Below are positions 50,314-55,997 of a stretch of DNA of 64,000 nucleotides, piece by piece (within the stretch, counting starts at the first letter, position 1; each line of letters begins with the position of its first letter). The translations under genes were made by a program, and so were the position numbers. Source of the DNA: an uncultured Clostridia bacterium (GTDB lineage Bacteria > Bacillota > Clostridia > UBA1381). The notes under the pieces are model-generated. The model was not told where the DNA came from and ran no database searches. It was given only the letters and a program-made list of their open reading frames with translations. The DNA lies in the NCBI GenBank assembly GCA_934476075.1, contig CAKSNH010000003.1:62001-126000 (forward strand), given 5' to 3'.

Positions 50314-52020
50314 ATGCAGAAAATTTTTAAAATTAAGGACGATGTATTTGAAGAATATGTATCACGTCCGCTCGTGACGGGCGATGTGGGGACATATAAA
50401 ATTGTATTGGTAACCGAGTATGATTTGGCAAATTGCAGTGTGCGGATTACCGCAAAGCGTGCAGACGGGGTGATATTATCCGACGTGGGGACGGTAAACG
50501 GTCACAATGCGGAATATGTGGTCAAGTCAAGCATTTATGCGGTTGAGGGTGATGTTGAGATTAGGCTGGTTATTGTCGACAGGGACGGGAACGGGCTTAC
50601 CGACAAGGCTTTGATTTTCAATGTTATCGCAAACCATGCAAGCGGTGATATGCAGATGGCAACAAATGACGGTCACAGTGTGGCGGATTTGTCGCTTGCA
50701 CACATATACAACTACAAAAATCCGCACAGGGTCACAAAATCTGACGTTGGTTTGGGCAATGCGGACAACACAAGCGACTTGGACAAACCGTTGTCAAATG
50801 CGGTGAAAGCGGAGTTTGGCAATGTTGTTGCAATGCGTCCCGATGTACTTAATTGGGGTGTTGAAACAGAATTGTCGATTGATACACCGATAAACGAGTG
50901 CTTTTGGTTTTGGACGGACGGCTTTGAGGGGATTGACACGATTGTGAGTGACGGTATCGAATATGCAACGCAGACAGAAAGCGGTGCGTCACGAGGACTG
51001 ACAAAGGATAAATTGTATCTTTTGAAATTGGTCGGCGACGGATATAGCAATGGTCAGTGCGTGATTTTGTATGAGGGTGACAAGGACGAATTTTATATGT
51101 CCCTTGTGAGTTCTCACACGCACGCTAACAAGGATATTTTGGACGGTATCATGGGTGTGGACACAACACCGACAAGCGGAAGCGGTAGGCTTGTGACAAG
51201 CGGGGGTGTGTATGGGGCGTTGAGCGGTAAGCAAGCCACGATAACAGGCGGAGCGAGCACGATAACGTCAAGCAATCTGACAGCAAGCCGTGCGTTAGTG
51301 TCGGACGCAAGCGGAAAAGTGGCGGTGTCGGCAGTGACAAGTACCGAATTGGGGTATCTGGACGGGGTGACAAGCAATGTGCAGACGCAATTAAACGGAA
51401 AAACTCCGTATGCTGTAAAATCATCTGCGGATTTTAATACCATGACAACACCCGGATTGTACACTATGCGAAGTTCAAGCACAAATGCACCGACAACGGG
51501 CAGTTATCACAGTTTAATTGTAAACAAATCCGACAACGGTAACTATATTCAGCAGATTGCAATAAAAGAGTCTACAACGGATATGTATATGAGATATTGC
51601 AGCGGTTCGACATGGAGTGCATGGCGGCAGGTTGCCGTATATGACACAGGAGTTCTCAAAGGTTTGGCTCATGAGTGTAGCGGAACGGAGTATGACACGG
51701 GCAGAACTTGGCTCGACGGAAGTACAATTTATCGAAAAGATTTTTGTTGGGAAATAACAGGTCTGACGGCAAATGAAAATAATGAAATTTATTTGCCCGA
51801 CATATTCGGCGGATATAGACGTTCGGATTTATACATAGTTGACTGCAATCTGATATGTCAAGACGGATATAGTGTGAGTAATTTGTATTATGATGGTGCA
51901 TATATATTTTGGGTAAATCCGATAGGTACAACTGCGGAAGTAAGCGGATTTTTTGAATATGTCAAGGGTGATTACAGCTCTGTTGACAGTATTATTACAA
52001 AAACATTTGCAAAGGTTTAA
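50314..52020 (+). CDS. Receptor-binding / tail fibre protein with BppU-like N-terminus and pyocin-knob-like region
   Basis: A 568-aa protein; start 50314 after AGGGGG. Residues 1-~110 resemble the BppU N-terminal baseplate domain (IFKIKDDVFEEYVSRPLV). LAHIYNYKNPHRVTKSDVGL with GNADNTSDLDKPLS (~125-165) is a short repeat common in fibres; ~380-455 (FNTMTTPGLYTMRSS ... WSAWRQV) matches the pyocin knob domain. The C-terminal part presumably binds the host surface. Confidence 0.82.
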   Translation: MQKIFKIKDDVFEEYVSRPLVTGDVGTYKIVLVTEYDLANCSVRITAKRADGVILSDVGTVNGHNAEYVVKSSIYAVEGDVEIRLVIVDRDGNGLTDKALIFNVIANHASGDMQMATNDGHSVADLSLAHIYNYKNPHRVTKSDVGLGNADNTSDLDKPLSNAVKAEFGNVVAMRPDVLNWGVETELSIDTPINECFWFWTDGFEGIDTIVSDGIEYATQTESGASRGLTKDKLYLLKLVGDGYSNGQCVILYEGDKDEFYMSLVSSHTHANKDILDGIMGVDTTPTSGSGRLVTSGGVYGALSGKQATITGGASTITSSNLTASRALVSDASGKVAVSAVTSTELGYLDGVTSNVQTQLNGKTPYAVKSSADFNTMTTPGLYTMRSSSTNAPTTGSYHSLIVNKSDNGNYIQQIAIKESTTDMYMRYCSGSTWSAWRQVAVYDTGVLKGLAHECSGTEYDTGRTWLDGSTIYRKDFCWEITGLTANENNEIYLPDIFGGYRRSDLYIVDCNLICQDGYSVSNLYYDGAYIFWVNPIGTTAEVSGFFEYVKGDYSSVDSIITKTFAKV

Positions 52021-52032
52021 GGAGGAATAAAC

Positions 52033-52347
52033 ATGGCGATTTTATTTAAAATGAACGAGGACGGAAAGGTTAAATTGTGCGGTTTTGGTATTTCGGACGG
52101 TGTAAGGGTGATACCATGCGAAAGCGAAGAAAAGGCGGAGAAATTGTGCCAAAACAGCAGATATACAGATTATTCTGTAATCAATTCGGACGAGCCGGGC
52201 GAAAAATTGATTGAAACGCTGAAAGGCGTGCGTTTCGACAGCATAGAAGATGCGGAAGATTTTATCAACGACGGAGGTTATGCGGAGAGCGTATCGGCGA
52301 GGGTTGAGGATTTGGAAAATACAATAGCGGAAATTATAGGAGGTTGA
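52033..52347 (+). CDS. Small phage protein after tail fibre
   Basis: A 104-aa acidic protein (AILFKMNEDGKVKLCGFGIS) with a C-terminal helix (ARVEDLENTIAEIIGG). AAGGAGG before the ATG. A fibre accessory or chaperone role is possible from position; no family recognised. Confidence 0.6.
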   Translation: MAILFKMNEDGKVKLCGFGISDGVRVIPCESEEKAEKLCQNSRYTDYSVINSDEPGEKLIETLKGVRFDSIEDAEDFINDGGYAESVSARVEDLENTIAEIIGG

Positions 52348-52352
52348 TTATT

Positions 52353-52502
52353 ATGACAGCATTACAACTTAGAATTATCAGACGGGCAATTCAAAATCGC
52401 TTGAGAGACGGTGAGGATTTTTACGACATTATTAAGAGTTATCCGAAATTGTCGGACGGCGAGATTGAGAAGTTGAAAAAGGAACTGGGTATCGAGTATT
52501 GA
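52353..52502 (+). CDS. Small phage protein (49 aa)
   Basis: MTALQLRIIRRAIQNRLRDG ... SDGEIEKLKKELGIEY after AGGAGG. Size and position correspond to XkdX-like small proteins between fibre and holin, but the sequence is only loosely similar. Confidence 0.6.
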   Translation: MTALQLRIIRRAIQNRLRDGEDFYDIIKSYPKLSDGEIEKLKKELGIEY

Positions 52503-52513
52503 TTTTGTGGCAG

Positions 52514-52540
52514 ACGGCGGAGTAAATCCGCCGTTGCTTT
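52514..52540 (+). terminator. Hairpin after the structural genes
   Basis: ACGGCGGA-GTAAA-TCCGCCGT stem, followed by TGCTTT. It separates the tail operon from the repeat copy and lysis genes. Confidence 0.55.
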
Positions 52541-52637
52541 AATTTGTAGGAAATTGCGAAAAACGCAATGATGAAAAATCAAAAATGCTACATTATTCCT
52601 CCGCCCACAGGCGGAATTTATATCAGAAGCTTTTTTA
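52540..52637 (+). repeat. Copy B of the ~97-bp palindromic repeat
   Basis: TAATTTGTAGGAAATTGCG to CAGAAGCTTTTTTA; nearly identical to copy D in opposite orientation. Lies between the last tail gene and the holin ribosome site. Its end hairpin plus T6 could act as a terminator before the lysis genes. Confidence 0.85.
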
Positions 52638-52655
52638 TTGAGGGAGTGAGTAAGA

Positions 52656-53171
52656 ATGGATAAATTTTTTAATTGGATAAGTGTTGTGGTAGGTATTTTC
52701 GGCGGTGTGTTTGCGTGGGCATTCGGGGCATGGGACAAGCTGCTTTGTGCGTTGATAACGCTGATTATTTTGGATTACATAACGGGACTTTTGAAAGGCT
52801 GGTACACGAAAAGACTATCAAGCGAGATAGGATTCAAGGGTATTGCGAAAAAGATTGTAATTTTGATTATGGTTGTGACGGCGAATGTGTTGCAGACGGT
52901 AATCGGTGACAAGATTATGCTTAGGGAAATTGTTATTATGTTCTTTATTGCAAATGAGGGATTGAGTTTGTTGGAGAATTGTGCGGAGATTAACGGCGGT
53001 AATATCCCGAAAAAATTGAAAGATGTATTATTGCAGTTGAGAGGAAAAAGTGAGGACGAGGAAGAAGAACCCGAGGACAGCGAAGAAGATACCGAAGAAA
53101 AGGACGGTGAGGAAGATGTTGAAGATAGAGAAAAATCTGACGGCGATAAATCGGACAGTGAAAGCGAGTAG
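52656..53171 (+). CDS. Phage holin (TcdE/phi-LC3-type toxin secretion/lysis holin)
   Basis: A 171-aa membrane protein with three to four segments (WISVVVGIFGGVFAWAFGAW, LLCALITLIILDYITGLLKG, KIVILIMVVTANVLQTVIG). DYITGLLKGWYTKRLSSEIGFKG is the family signature. The last ~45 residues are extremely acidic (EDEEEEPEDSEED), and their DNA also encodes the start of the amidase. Confidence 0.92.
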   Translation: MDKFFNWISVVVGIFGGVFAWAFGAWDKLLCALITLIILDYITGLLKGWYTKRLSSEIGFKGIAKKIVILIMVVTANVLQTVIGDKIMLREIVIMFFIANEGLSLLENCAEINGGNIPKKLKDVLLQLRGKSEDEEEEPEDSEEDTEEKDGEEDVEDREKSDGDKSDSESE

Positions 53172-53859
53172 GAATATCAAATATATTGTTGTGCATTATA
53201 CGGGCAATGTGGGCGATACGGCTTACAATAATACTAAGTATTTTAAATCGGAGTACAGAGGTTCGTCCGCACATTATTTTGTTGATGAAAGCAGTATTTG
53301 GCAATGCGTAGAGGACAAAGACGTTGCATGGCACTGCGGTGCGAAAAAGTATTATCATGCGGAGTGCAGAAACGCCAATGCAATCGGTGTGGAAATGTGC
53401 AGCAGTGTAAGCCGCAATTCGGCAGTGGAAAAGAACACGGCGGAATTGGTGCGGTATTTGATGGGTAAGTACAACATTGATATTGACCATGTTATACGGC
53501 ATTATGATGTGACGCATAAATCGTGCCCCGCACCGCTTGTTGACAGCGGTAATTGGGTGGATTTTAAAAGCAAAATTATAAATAGGAGTGATGATGAAAT
53601 GACAGAGGCGGAAAAGGCAAAAGTTAAGGCGATTGATGATAGCTTGACTAATTTATATGGGATTGTACAGGGAATGAAAGACCGAAATCCCGTATACAAG
53701 ACAATCGCCGATGTTCCCGATTGGGGCAAGGGTATGGTGCAAAAGCTGATTGACAGCGGTGTAATGCGTGGTGACGAAAACGGGGATATTAATGTGAGCG
53801 GTGATATGCTCAGGGGCATGGTGATTATGGGGAGAATGTTGGAGAAAGCGAAAGAGTAG
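53116..53859 (+). CDS. N-acetylmuramoyl-L-alanine amidase (endolysin)
   Basis: A 247-aa Amidase_2 enzyme; start 53116 after GGTGAGGAAG. Zinc ligands in YIVVHYTGN (His) and the later SCPAPLVD (Cys). AHYFVDESSIWQCVEDKDVAWH is typical. The C-terminal ~65 residues (VPDWGKGMVQKLIDSGVMRG) form a phage cell-wall-associated helical domain. Overlaps the holin gene by 56 bp in another frame. Confidence 0.9.
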   Translation: MLKIEKNLTAINRTVKASRNIKYIVVHYTGNVGDTAYNNTKYFKSEYRGSSAHYFVDESSIWQCVEDKDVAWHCGAKKYYHAECRNANAIGVEMCSSVSRNSAVEKNTAELVRYLMGKYNIDIDHVIRHYDVTHKSCPAPLVDSGNWVDFKSKIINRSDDEMTEAEKAKVKAIDDSLTNLYGIVQGMKDRNPVYKTIADVPDWGKGMVQKLIDSGVMRGDENGDINVSGDMLRGMVIMGRMLEKAKE

Positions 53860-53883
53860 GCAGTGCCTACTCTTTTTGCGTGT
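53855..53883. terminator. Bidirectional terminator after endolysin and RHH gene A
   Basis: AAAGAGTAGGCA directly followed by TGCCTACTCTTTT: perfect palindrome with A-run on one side and T-run on the other. The same 28-bp palindrome recurs at ~54472-54496 and ~55048-55073 at the end of the other RHH units. Confidence 0.85.
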
Positions 53884-54055
53884 CTTGATTTTTAAGTGTT
53901 GACAGTGCAAGTTTAAGAAATTCGGATTTGCTTAAACCATGTGACTTACAATATTCGTCAAGTTCGTTAAACAATTCGGGACGGATATTTGCACCAAATG
54001 TTCTATACGTTTTTTTATTATACCGTGCCTTGACTTCCGAAGATGTGTATCCCAA
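53867..54055 (-). CDS. Ribbon-helix-helix (Arc/CopG-like) protein A
   Basis: A 62-aa protein. Predicted DNA-contact strand TYRTFGANIRP, helix A ELFNELDEYCKSHG, helix B SKSEFLKLALSTLKNQ. TTG start; its AAAGGAGG is made of the last codons (Lys-Arg-Arg) of the membrane peptide at 54061. Probably represses the promoter at 54359-54387 through the palindrome there. Confidence 0.75.
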   Translation of the reverse strand: MGYTSSEVKARYNKKTYRTFGANIRPELFNELDEYCKSHGLSKSEFLKLALSTLKNQDTQKE

Positions 54056-54060
54056 ATGAA

Positions 54061-54147
54061 TTACCTCCTTTTGATGATAAAATAAATCAGTTTTGCAATG
54101 CCTATTGCGATAAAGAAAATACCCAGTAAAAATAAACTGTTATTCAT
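54061..54147 (-). CDS. Small membrane peptide A2 (28 aa)
   Basis: MNNSLFLLGIFFIAIGIAKL then IYFIIKRR: one membrane helix with basic end. The stop codon overlaps the Shine-Dalgarno of RHH gene A (AAA AGG AGG TAA). The start codon abuts the -35 box of the antisense promoter on the other strand. Equivalent peptides precede RHH genes B and C. Confidence 0.6.
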   Translation of the reverse strand: MNNSLFLLGIFFIAIGIAKLIYFIIKRR

Positions 54148-54148
54148 A

Positions 54149-54317
54149 TTGACAATGAGTAATTTTATATAGTATAATTGGAGCAAGGGGAGTGTTGTTC
54201 CCCTTGCTTATTACTGTTAGAAGATTTTATCAAGTATCAGTAATATAAGACCAATTATTAAGTCTGCCAACGCATTGATAAGTATTTGTGGTACTTGGTG
54301 TTTGGCAGGCTTTTTAT
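54149..54317 (+). ncRNA. Antisense RNA A, promoter to terminator
   Basis: Promoter TTGACA (54149-54154), 18 bp, TATAAT (54173-54178); RNA from ~54185. Hairpin GCAAGGGGA/TCCCCTTGC (54183-54207) near its 5' end. Terminator GTCTGCCAA / TTGGCAGGC (54262-54270 / 54302-54310) plus T5. It is complementary to almost the whole peptide A1 reading frame, the layout of a type I antitoxin. Confidence 0.65.
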
Positions 54318-54333
54318 GTTTTGGTTTACTCAC
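54217..54333 (-). CDS. Basic-hydrophobic peptide A1 (38 aa), type I toxin-like
   Basis: GTG start with AGAGGGGG at 7 bases. N-terminus very basic (SKPKHKKPAKH), C-terminus a hydrophobic helix (ALADLIIGLILLILDKIF). Entirely overlapped by antisense RNA A. First gene of unit A, directly after the palindrome-containing promoter. Membrane activity is inferred. Confidence 0.65.
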   Translation of the reverse strand: MSKPKHKKPAKHQVPQILINALADLIIGLILLILDKIF

Positions 54334-54358
54334 CTTTTCACCCCCTCTCTATGATTAT

Positions 54359-54387
54359 ATTATAGCATACTATACATAGTATGTCAA
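54359..54387 (-). promoter_or_regulatory. Unit A promoter with 18-bp operator palindrome
   Basis: Minus strand TTGACA (54382-54387), 17 bp, TATAAT (54359-54364). CATACTATACATAGTATG (54366-54383) fills the spacer. Likely binding site of an RHH protein; units B and C have the same half-sites. Confidence 0.75.
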
Positions 54388-54484
54388 GGGGTGTATTGAA
54401 AAAAATTGATAAAATGTTAAAATATTTATATTGTATTTAGACAGAGTGGGATTGGAGAATAGGAAGCGAAAGAGTAGGCAGTGC

Positions 54485-54664
54485 CTACTCTTTTTGCGTT
54501 TCAAGTAAAGTTATCGCCCGATTTAGAAATTCCGAACGGCTGATATTGTTTGATTTACAGTATGCGTCGATGCGGTCGAATAAGTCGGGTTTGATTTGCG
54601 TGCTGAAAGAACGATAAGCTTTTTTGTTGTAGTTTGCTTTGACTTGCCAGCTTGTGTTACTCAT
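54485..54664 (-). CDS. Ribbon-helix-helix protein B (59 aa)
   Basis: MSNTSWQVKANYNKKAYRS, strand AYRSFSTQIKP, helices LFDRIDAYCKSNN and SRSEFLNRAITLLETQKE. The last 36 residues are identical to protein C, whereas the N-terminal strand differs. Shine-Dalgarno AAAGGAGG lies inside the end of peptide B2. Below common length cut-offs, so easily missed. Confidence 0.75.
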   Translation of the reverse strand: MSNTSWQVKANYNKKAYRSFSTQIKPDLFDRIDAYCKSNNISRSEFLNRAITLLETQKE

Positions 54665-54668
54665 GGGG

Positions 54669-54752
54669 TTACCTCCTTTTTAAATTATTAATCAGTTGAA
54701 TTGCATCAAGTATTATTAATACGGACAGCAATATAATAATTATTTCATTCAT
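54669..54752 (-). CDS. Small membrane peptide B2 (27 aa)
   Basis: MNEIIIILLSVLIILDAIQL then INNLKRR. One membrane helix, ends Lys-Arg-Arg-stop so that AAA AGG AGG TAA serves as ribosome site of RHH gene B, as in unit A. Its ATG overlaps the -35 box of antisense promoter B. Confidence 0.6.
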   Translation of the reverse strand: MNEIIIILLSVLIILDAIQLINNLKRR

Positions 54753-54918
54753 TGACTTTGTGAAACATTTAATATATAATTATGTGGGGGAGAAATTCTC
54801 CCCCGTTATACTATTTTTTAAAATTAATTATTGCAGTTATTAAGCCGATAACCTCAATTATTAATTTAATGGTTAGAGTGATATTTGTAATTACCCTACG
54901 AGTATCACTCTTTTTTTT
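54752..54918 (+). ncRNA. Antisense RNA B, promoter to terminator
   Basis: TTGACT (54752-54757), 17 bp, TATAAT (54775-54780); RNA from ~54787. 5' hairpin GGGGGAGAAATTCTCCCCC. Terminator AGAGTGATA / TATCACTCT (54875-54883 / 54903-54911) plus T8. Complementary to nearly all of the B1 reading frame. Confidence 0.7.
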
Positions 54919-54927
54919 ATGTTTCAC
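54811..54927 (-). CDS. Basic-hydrophobic peptide B1 (38 aa), type I toxin-like
   Basis: GTG start after AGAGGGGGTGAG. Basic head (KHKKKSDTRR) then hydrophobic helix (LTIKLIIEVIGLITAIINF) and KK. Same length and design as A1 but different sequence. Wholly overlapped by antisense RNA B. Confidence 0.65.
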   Translation of the reverse strand: MKHKKKSDTRRVITNITLTIKLIIEVIGLITAIINFKK

Positions 54928-54952
54928 TATCTCACCCCCTCTCTATGATTAT

Positions 54953-54981
54953 AGTATACCATACTTAATTAAGTATGTCAA
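54953..54981 (-). promoter_or_regulatory. Unit B promoter with perfect 18-bp palindrome
   Basis: Minus strand TTGACA (54976-54981), 17 bp, TATACT (54953-54958). CATACTTAATTAAGTATG (54960-54977) is a perfect palindrome between the boxes. Confidence 0.75.
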
Positions 54982-55061
54982 GAGGGTTATTGAAAAAAAT
55001 TGATGAAATGTTAAAATATTTATATAATTAGAGAATAGCAAGGAAAAAGAGTAGGCAGTGC

Positions 55062-55256
55062 CTACTCTTTTTGCGTTTCAAGTAAAGTTATCGCCCGATT
55101 TAGAAATTCCGAACGGCTGATATTGTTTGATTTACAGTATGCGTCGATGCGGTCGAATAAATCGGGTTTGATTTGTACGTTAAATTGTTTATACGTTTTT
55201 GAATTGTATTTGTATTTTACCGCCGTTGATGTGTGTGTTGTTCGTTTTTCGCTCAT
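55062..55256 (-). CDS. Ribbon-helix-helix protein C (64 aa)
   Basis: N-terminus KRTTHTSTAVKYKYNSK, strand TYKQFNVQIKP, then helices identical to protein B. ATG start with AAAGGATATG upstream, again within the end of the preceding membrane peptide. Presumed repressor of the unit C promoter. Confidence 0.75.
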   Translation of the reverse strand: MSEKRTTHTSTAVKYKYNSKTYKQFNVQIKPDLFDRIDAYCKSNNISRSEFLNRAITLLETQKE

Positions 55257-55260
55257 AAAA

Positions 55261-55419
55261 TCATATCCTTTGCTTTTTTATAAATTGAAAGATAATCAAT
55301 ATTAACAGCAGTATTGAATTAATAATCACAGTGATTTTGTTCCATACAGTCCAGTTCATAGCTACTGCTGTTATGAGATTGACAGCAAGCACAAATGTTA
55401 AAAAGATTGATACTTTCAT
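55261..55419 (-). CDS. Small membrane peptide C2 (52 aa)
   Basis: Two hydrophobic helices (SIFLTFVLAVNLITAVAM; IINSILLLILIIFQFI) and a basic end KKQRI. Longer than A2 and B2 but in the same place, ending 4 bases before RHH gene C and starting beside the antisense promoter -35 box. Confidence 0.6.
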   Translation of the reverse strand: MKVSIFLTFVLAVNLITAVAMNWTVWNKITVIINSILLLILIIFQFIKKQRI

Positions 55420-55420
55420 A

Positions 55421-55585
55421 TTGACTTTTTGCTGTAATTAAGTTAGAATAAAGGCAGTGAGGGGAATTTATATTCCCCTCGGCTATTCCTTAGGATTTAA
55501 TCGCTGTTATCAAAGCTGCTAGTGCAATCACTGCTTGGATAACCAATGATATTTTATCTTTTTGGGATAGCTTTTTTAATTTGCC
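55421..55585 (+). ncRNA. Antisense RNA C, promoter and probable extent
   Basis: TTGACT (55421-55426), 17 bp, TAGAAT (55444-55449); RNA from ~55456. 5' hairpin GAGGGGAATTTATATTCCCCTC. The 3' end is less clear; a short TATC/GATA stem before GCTTTTTT (~55560-55577) is the best terminator. Complementary to the C1 reading frame. Confidence 0.55.
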
Positions 55586-55600
55586 TTTTTTCTTACCCAT
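55490..55600 (-). CDS. Basic-hydrophobic peptide C1 (36 aa), type I toxin-like
   Basis: ATG start 55600, GGAAAGGGGG upstream. Basic head (GKKKGKLKKLSQKDK) and hydrophobic helix (ISLVIQAVIALAALITAI). Third member of the A1/B1/C1 set, overlapped by antisense RNA C. Confidence 0.65.
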   Translation of the reverse strand: MGKKKGKLKKLSQKDKISLVIQAVIALAALITAIKS

Positions 55601-55634
55601 TAAGCATTTACCCCCTTTCCTAATTTCTATAATT

Positions 55635-55663
55635 ATTATATCATACTATTAGTAGTATGTCAA
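55635..55663 (-). promoter_or_regulatory. Unit C promoter with 18-bp operator palindrome
   Basis: Minus strand TTGACA (55658-55663), 17 bp, TATAAT (55635-55640). CATACTATTAGTAGTATG (55642-55659) lies between, same half-sites as units A and B with another centre. Confidence 0.75.
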
Positions 55664-55708
55664 GAGGTTTATTGAAAAAAATTGATAAAATGTTAAAAAA
55701 TAAAATAT

Positions 55709-55732
55709 CTATCTTGCATAATGTTATTCACG
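55709..55732 (-). other. attR of the prophage
   Basis: Phage-side arm CTATCTTGCATAATGT (55709-55724), TAT, then core TCACG (55728-55732) shared with attL. Joining both phage arms gives a 40-bp attP with 16-bp imperfect inverted repeats, the typical dyad of a serine integrase. Bases right of 55732 are host. Confidence 0.85.
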
Positions 55733-55840
55733 GCAGCTGTCATACACCTTTTCCGTATGAATACACACAGCCTCTTTAAAACCGTCGTTACCGCAGGTGT
55801 TGCCTGCTGCAAATGTATTGCCGCATTTTTTGTCACTCAT
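55724..55840 (-). pseudogene. N-terminal fragment of the host gene split by the prophage
   Basis: 38 codons: MSDKKCGNTFAAGNTCGNDG, FKEAVCIHTEKVYDSC, Arg37, then Glu and stop from phage DNA. GGGAGG upstream. It continues in frame as DKDCLENIRVYL at 23386 when the prophage is excised. Five cysteines in 37 residues. The resulting small Cys-rich protein resembles the start of a clostridial family I recall but cannot name. Confidence 0.75.
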
Positions 55841-55943
55841 AATATATTACCTCCCAAATTTGAACTAATAGGATTTTTTTACATACCCTAATATATAAAG
55901 TATGTCATAGATAAAGAATTGTGCAAATAATAATCAATACTGC

Positions 55944-55972
55944 TTGACAATTTTTTCGCCGTATACGATAAT
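55944..55972 (+). promoter_or_regulatory. Promoter of the membrane glycosyltransferase gene
   Basis: TTGACA (55944-55949), 17 bp, GATAAT (55967-55972), 25 bp before the ATG with GGAGG between. Confidence 0.7.
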
Positions 55973-55997
55973 ATACCTATCAGAACGGAGGATATAT

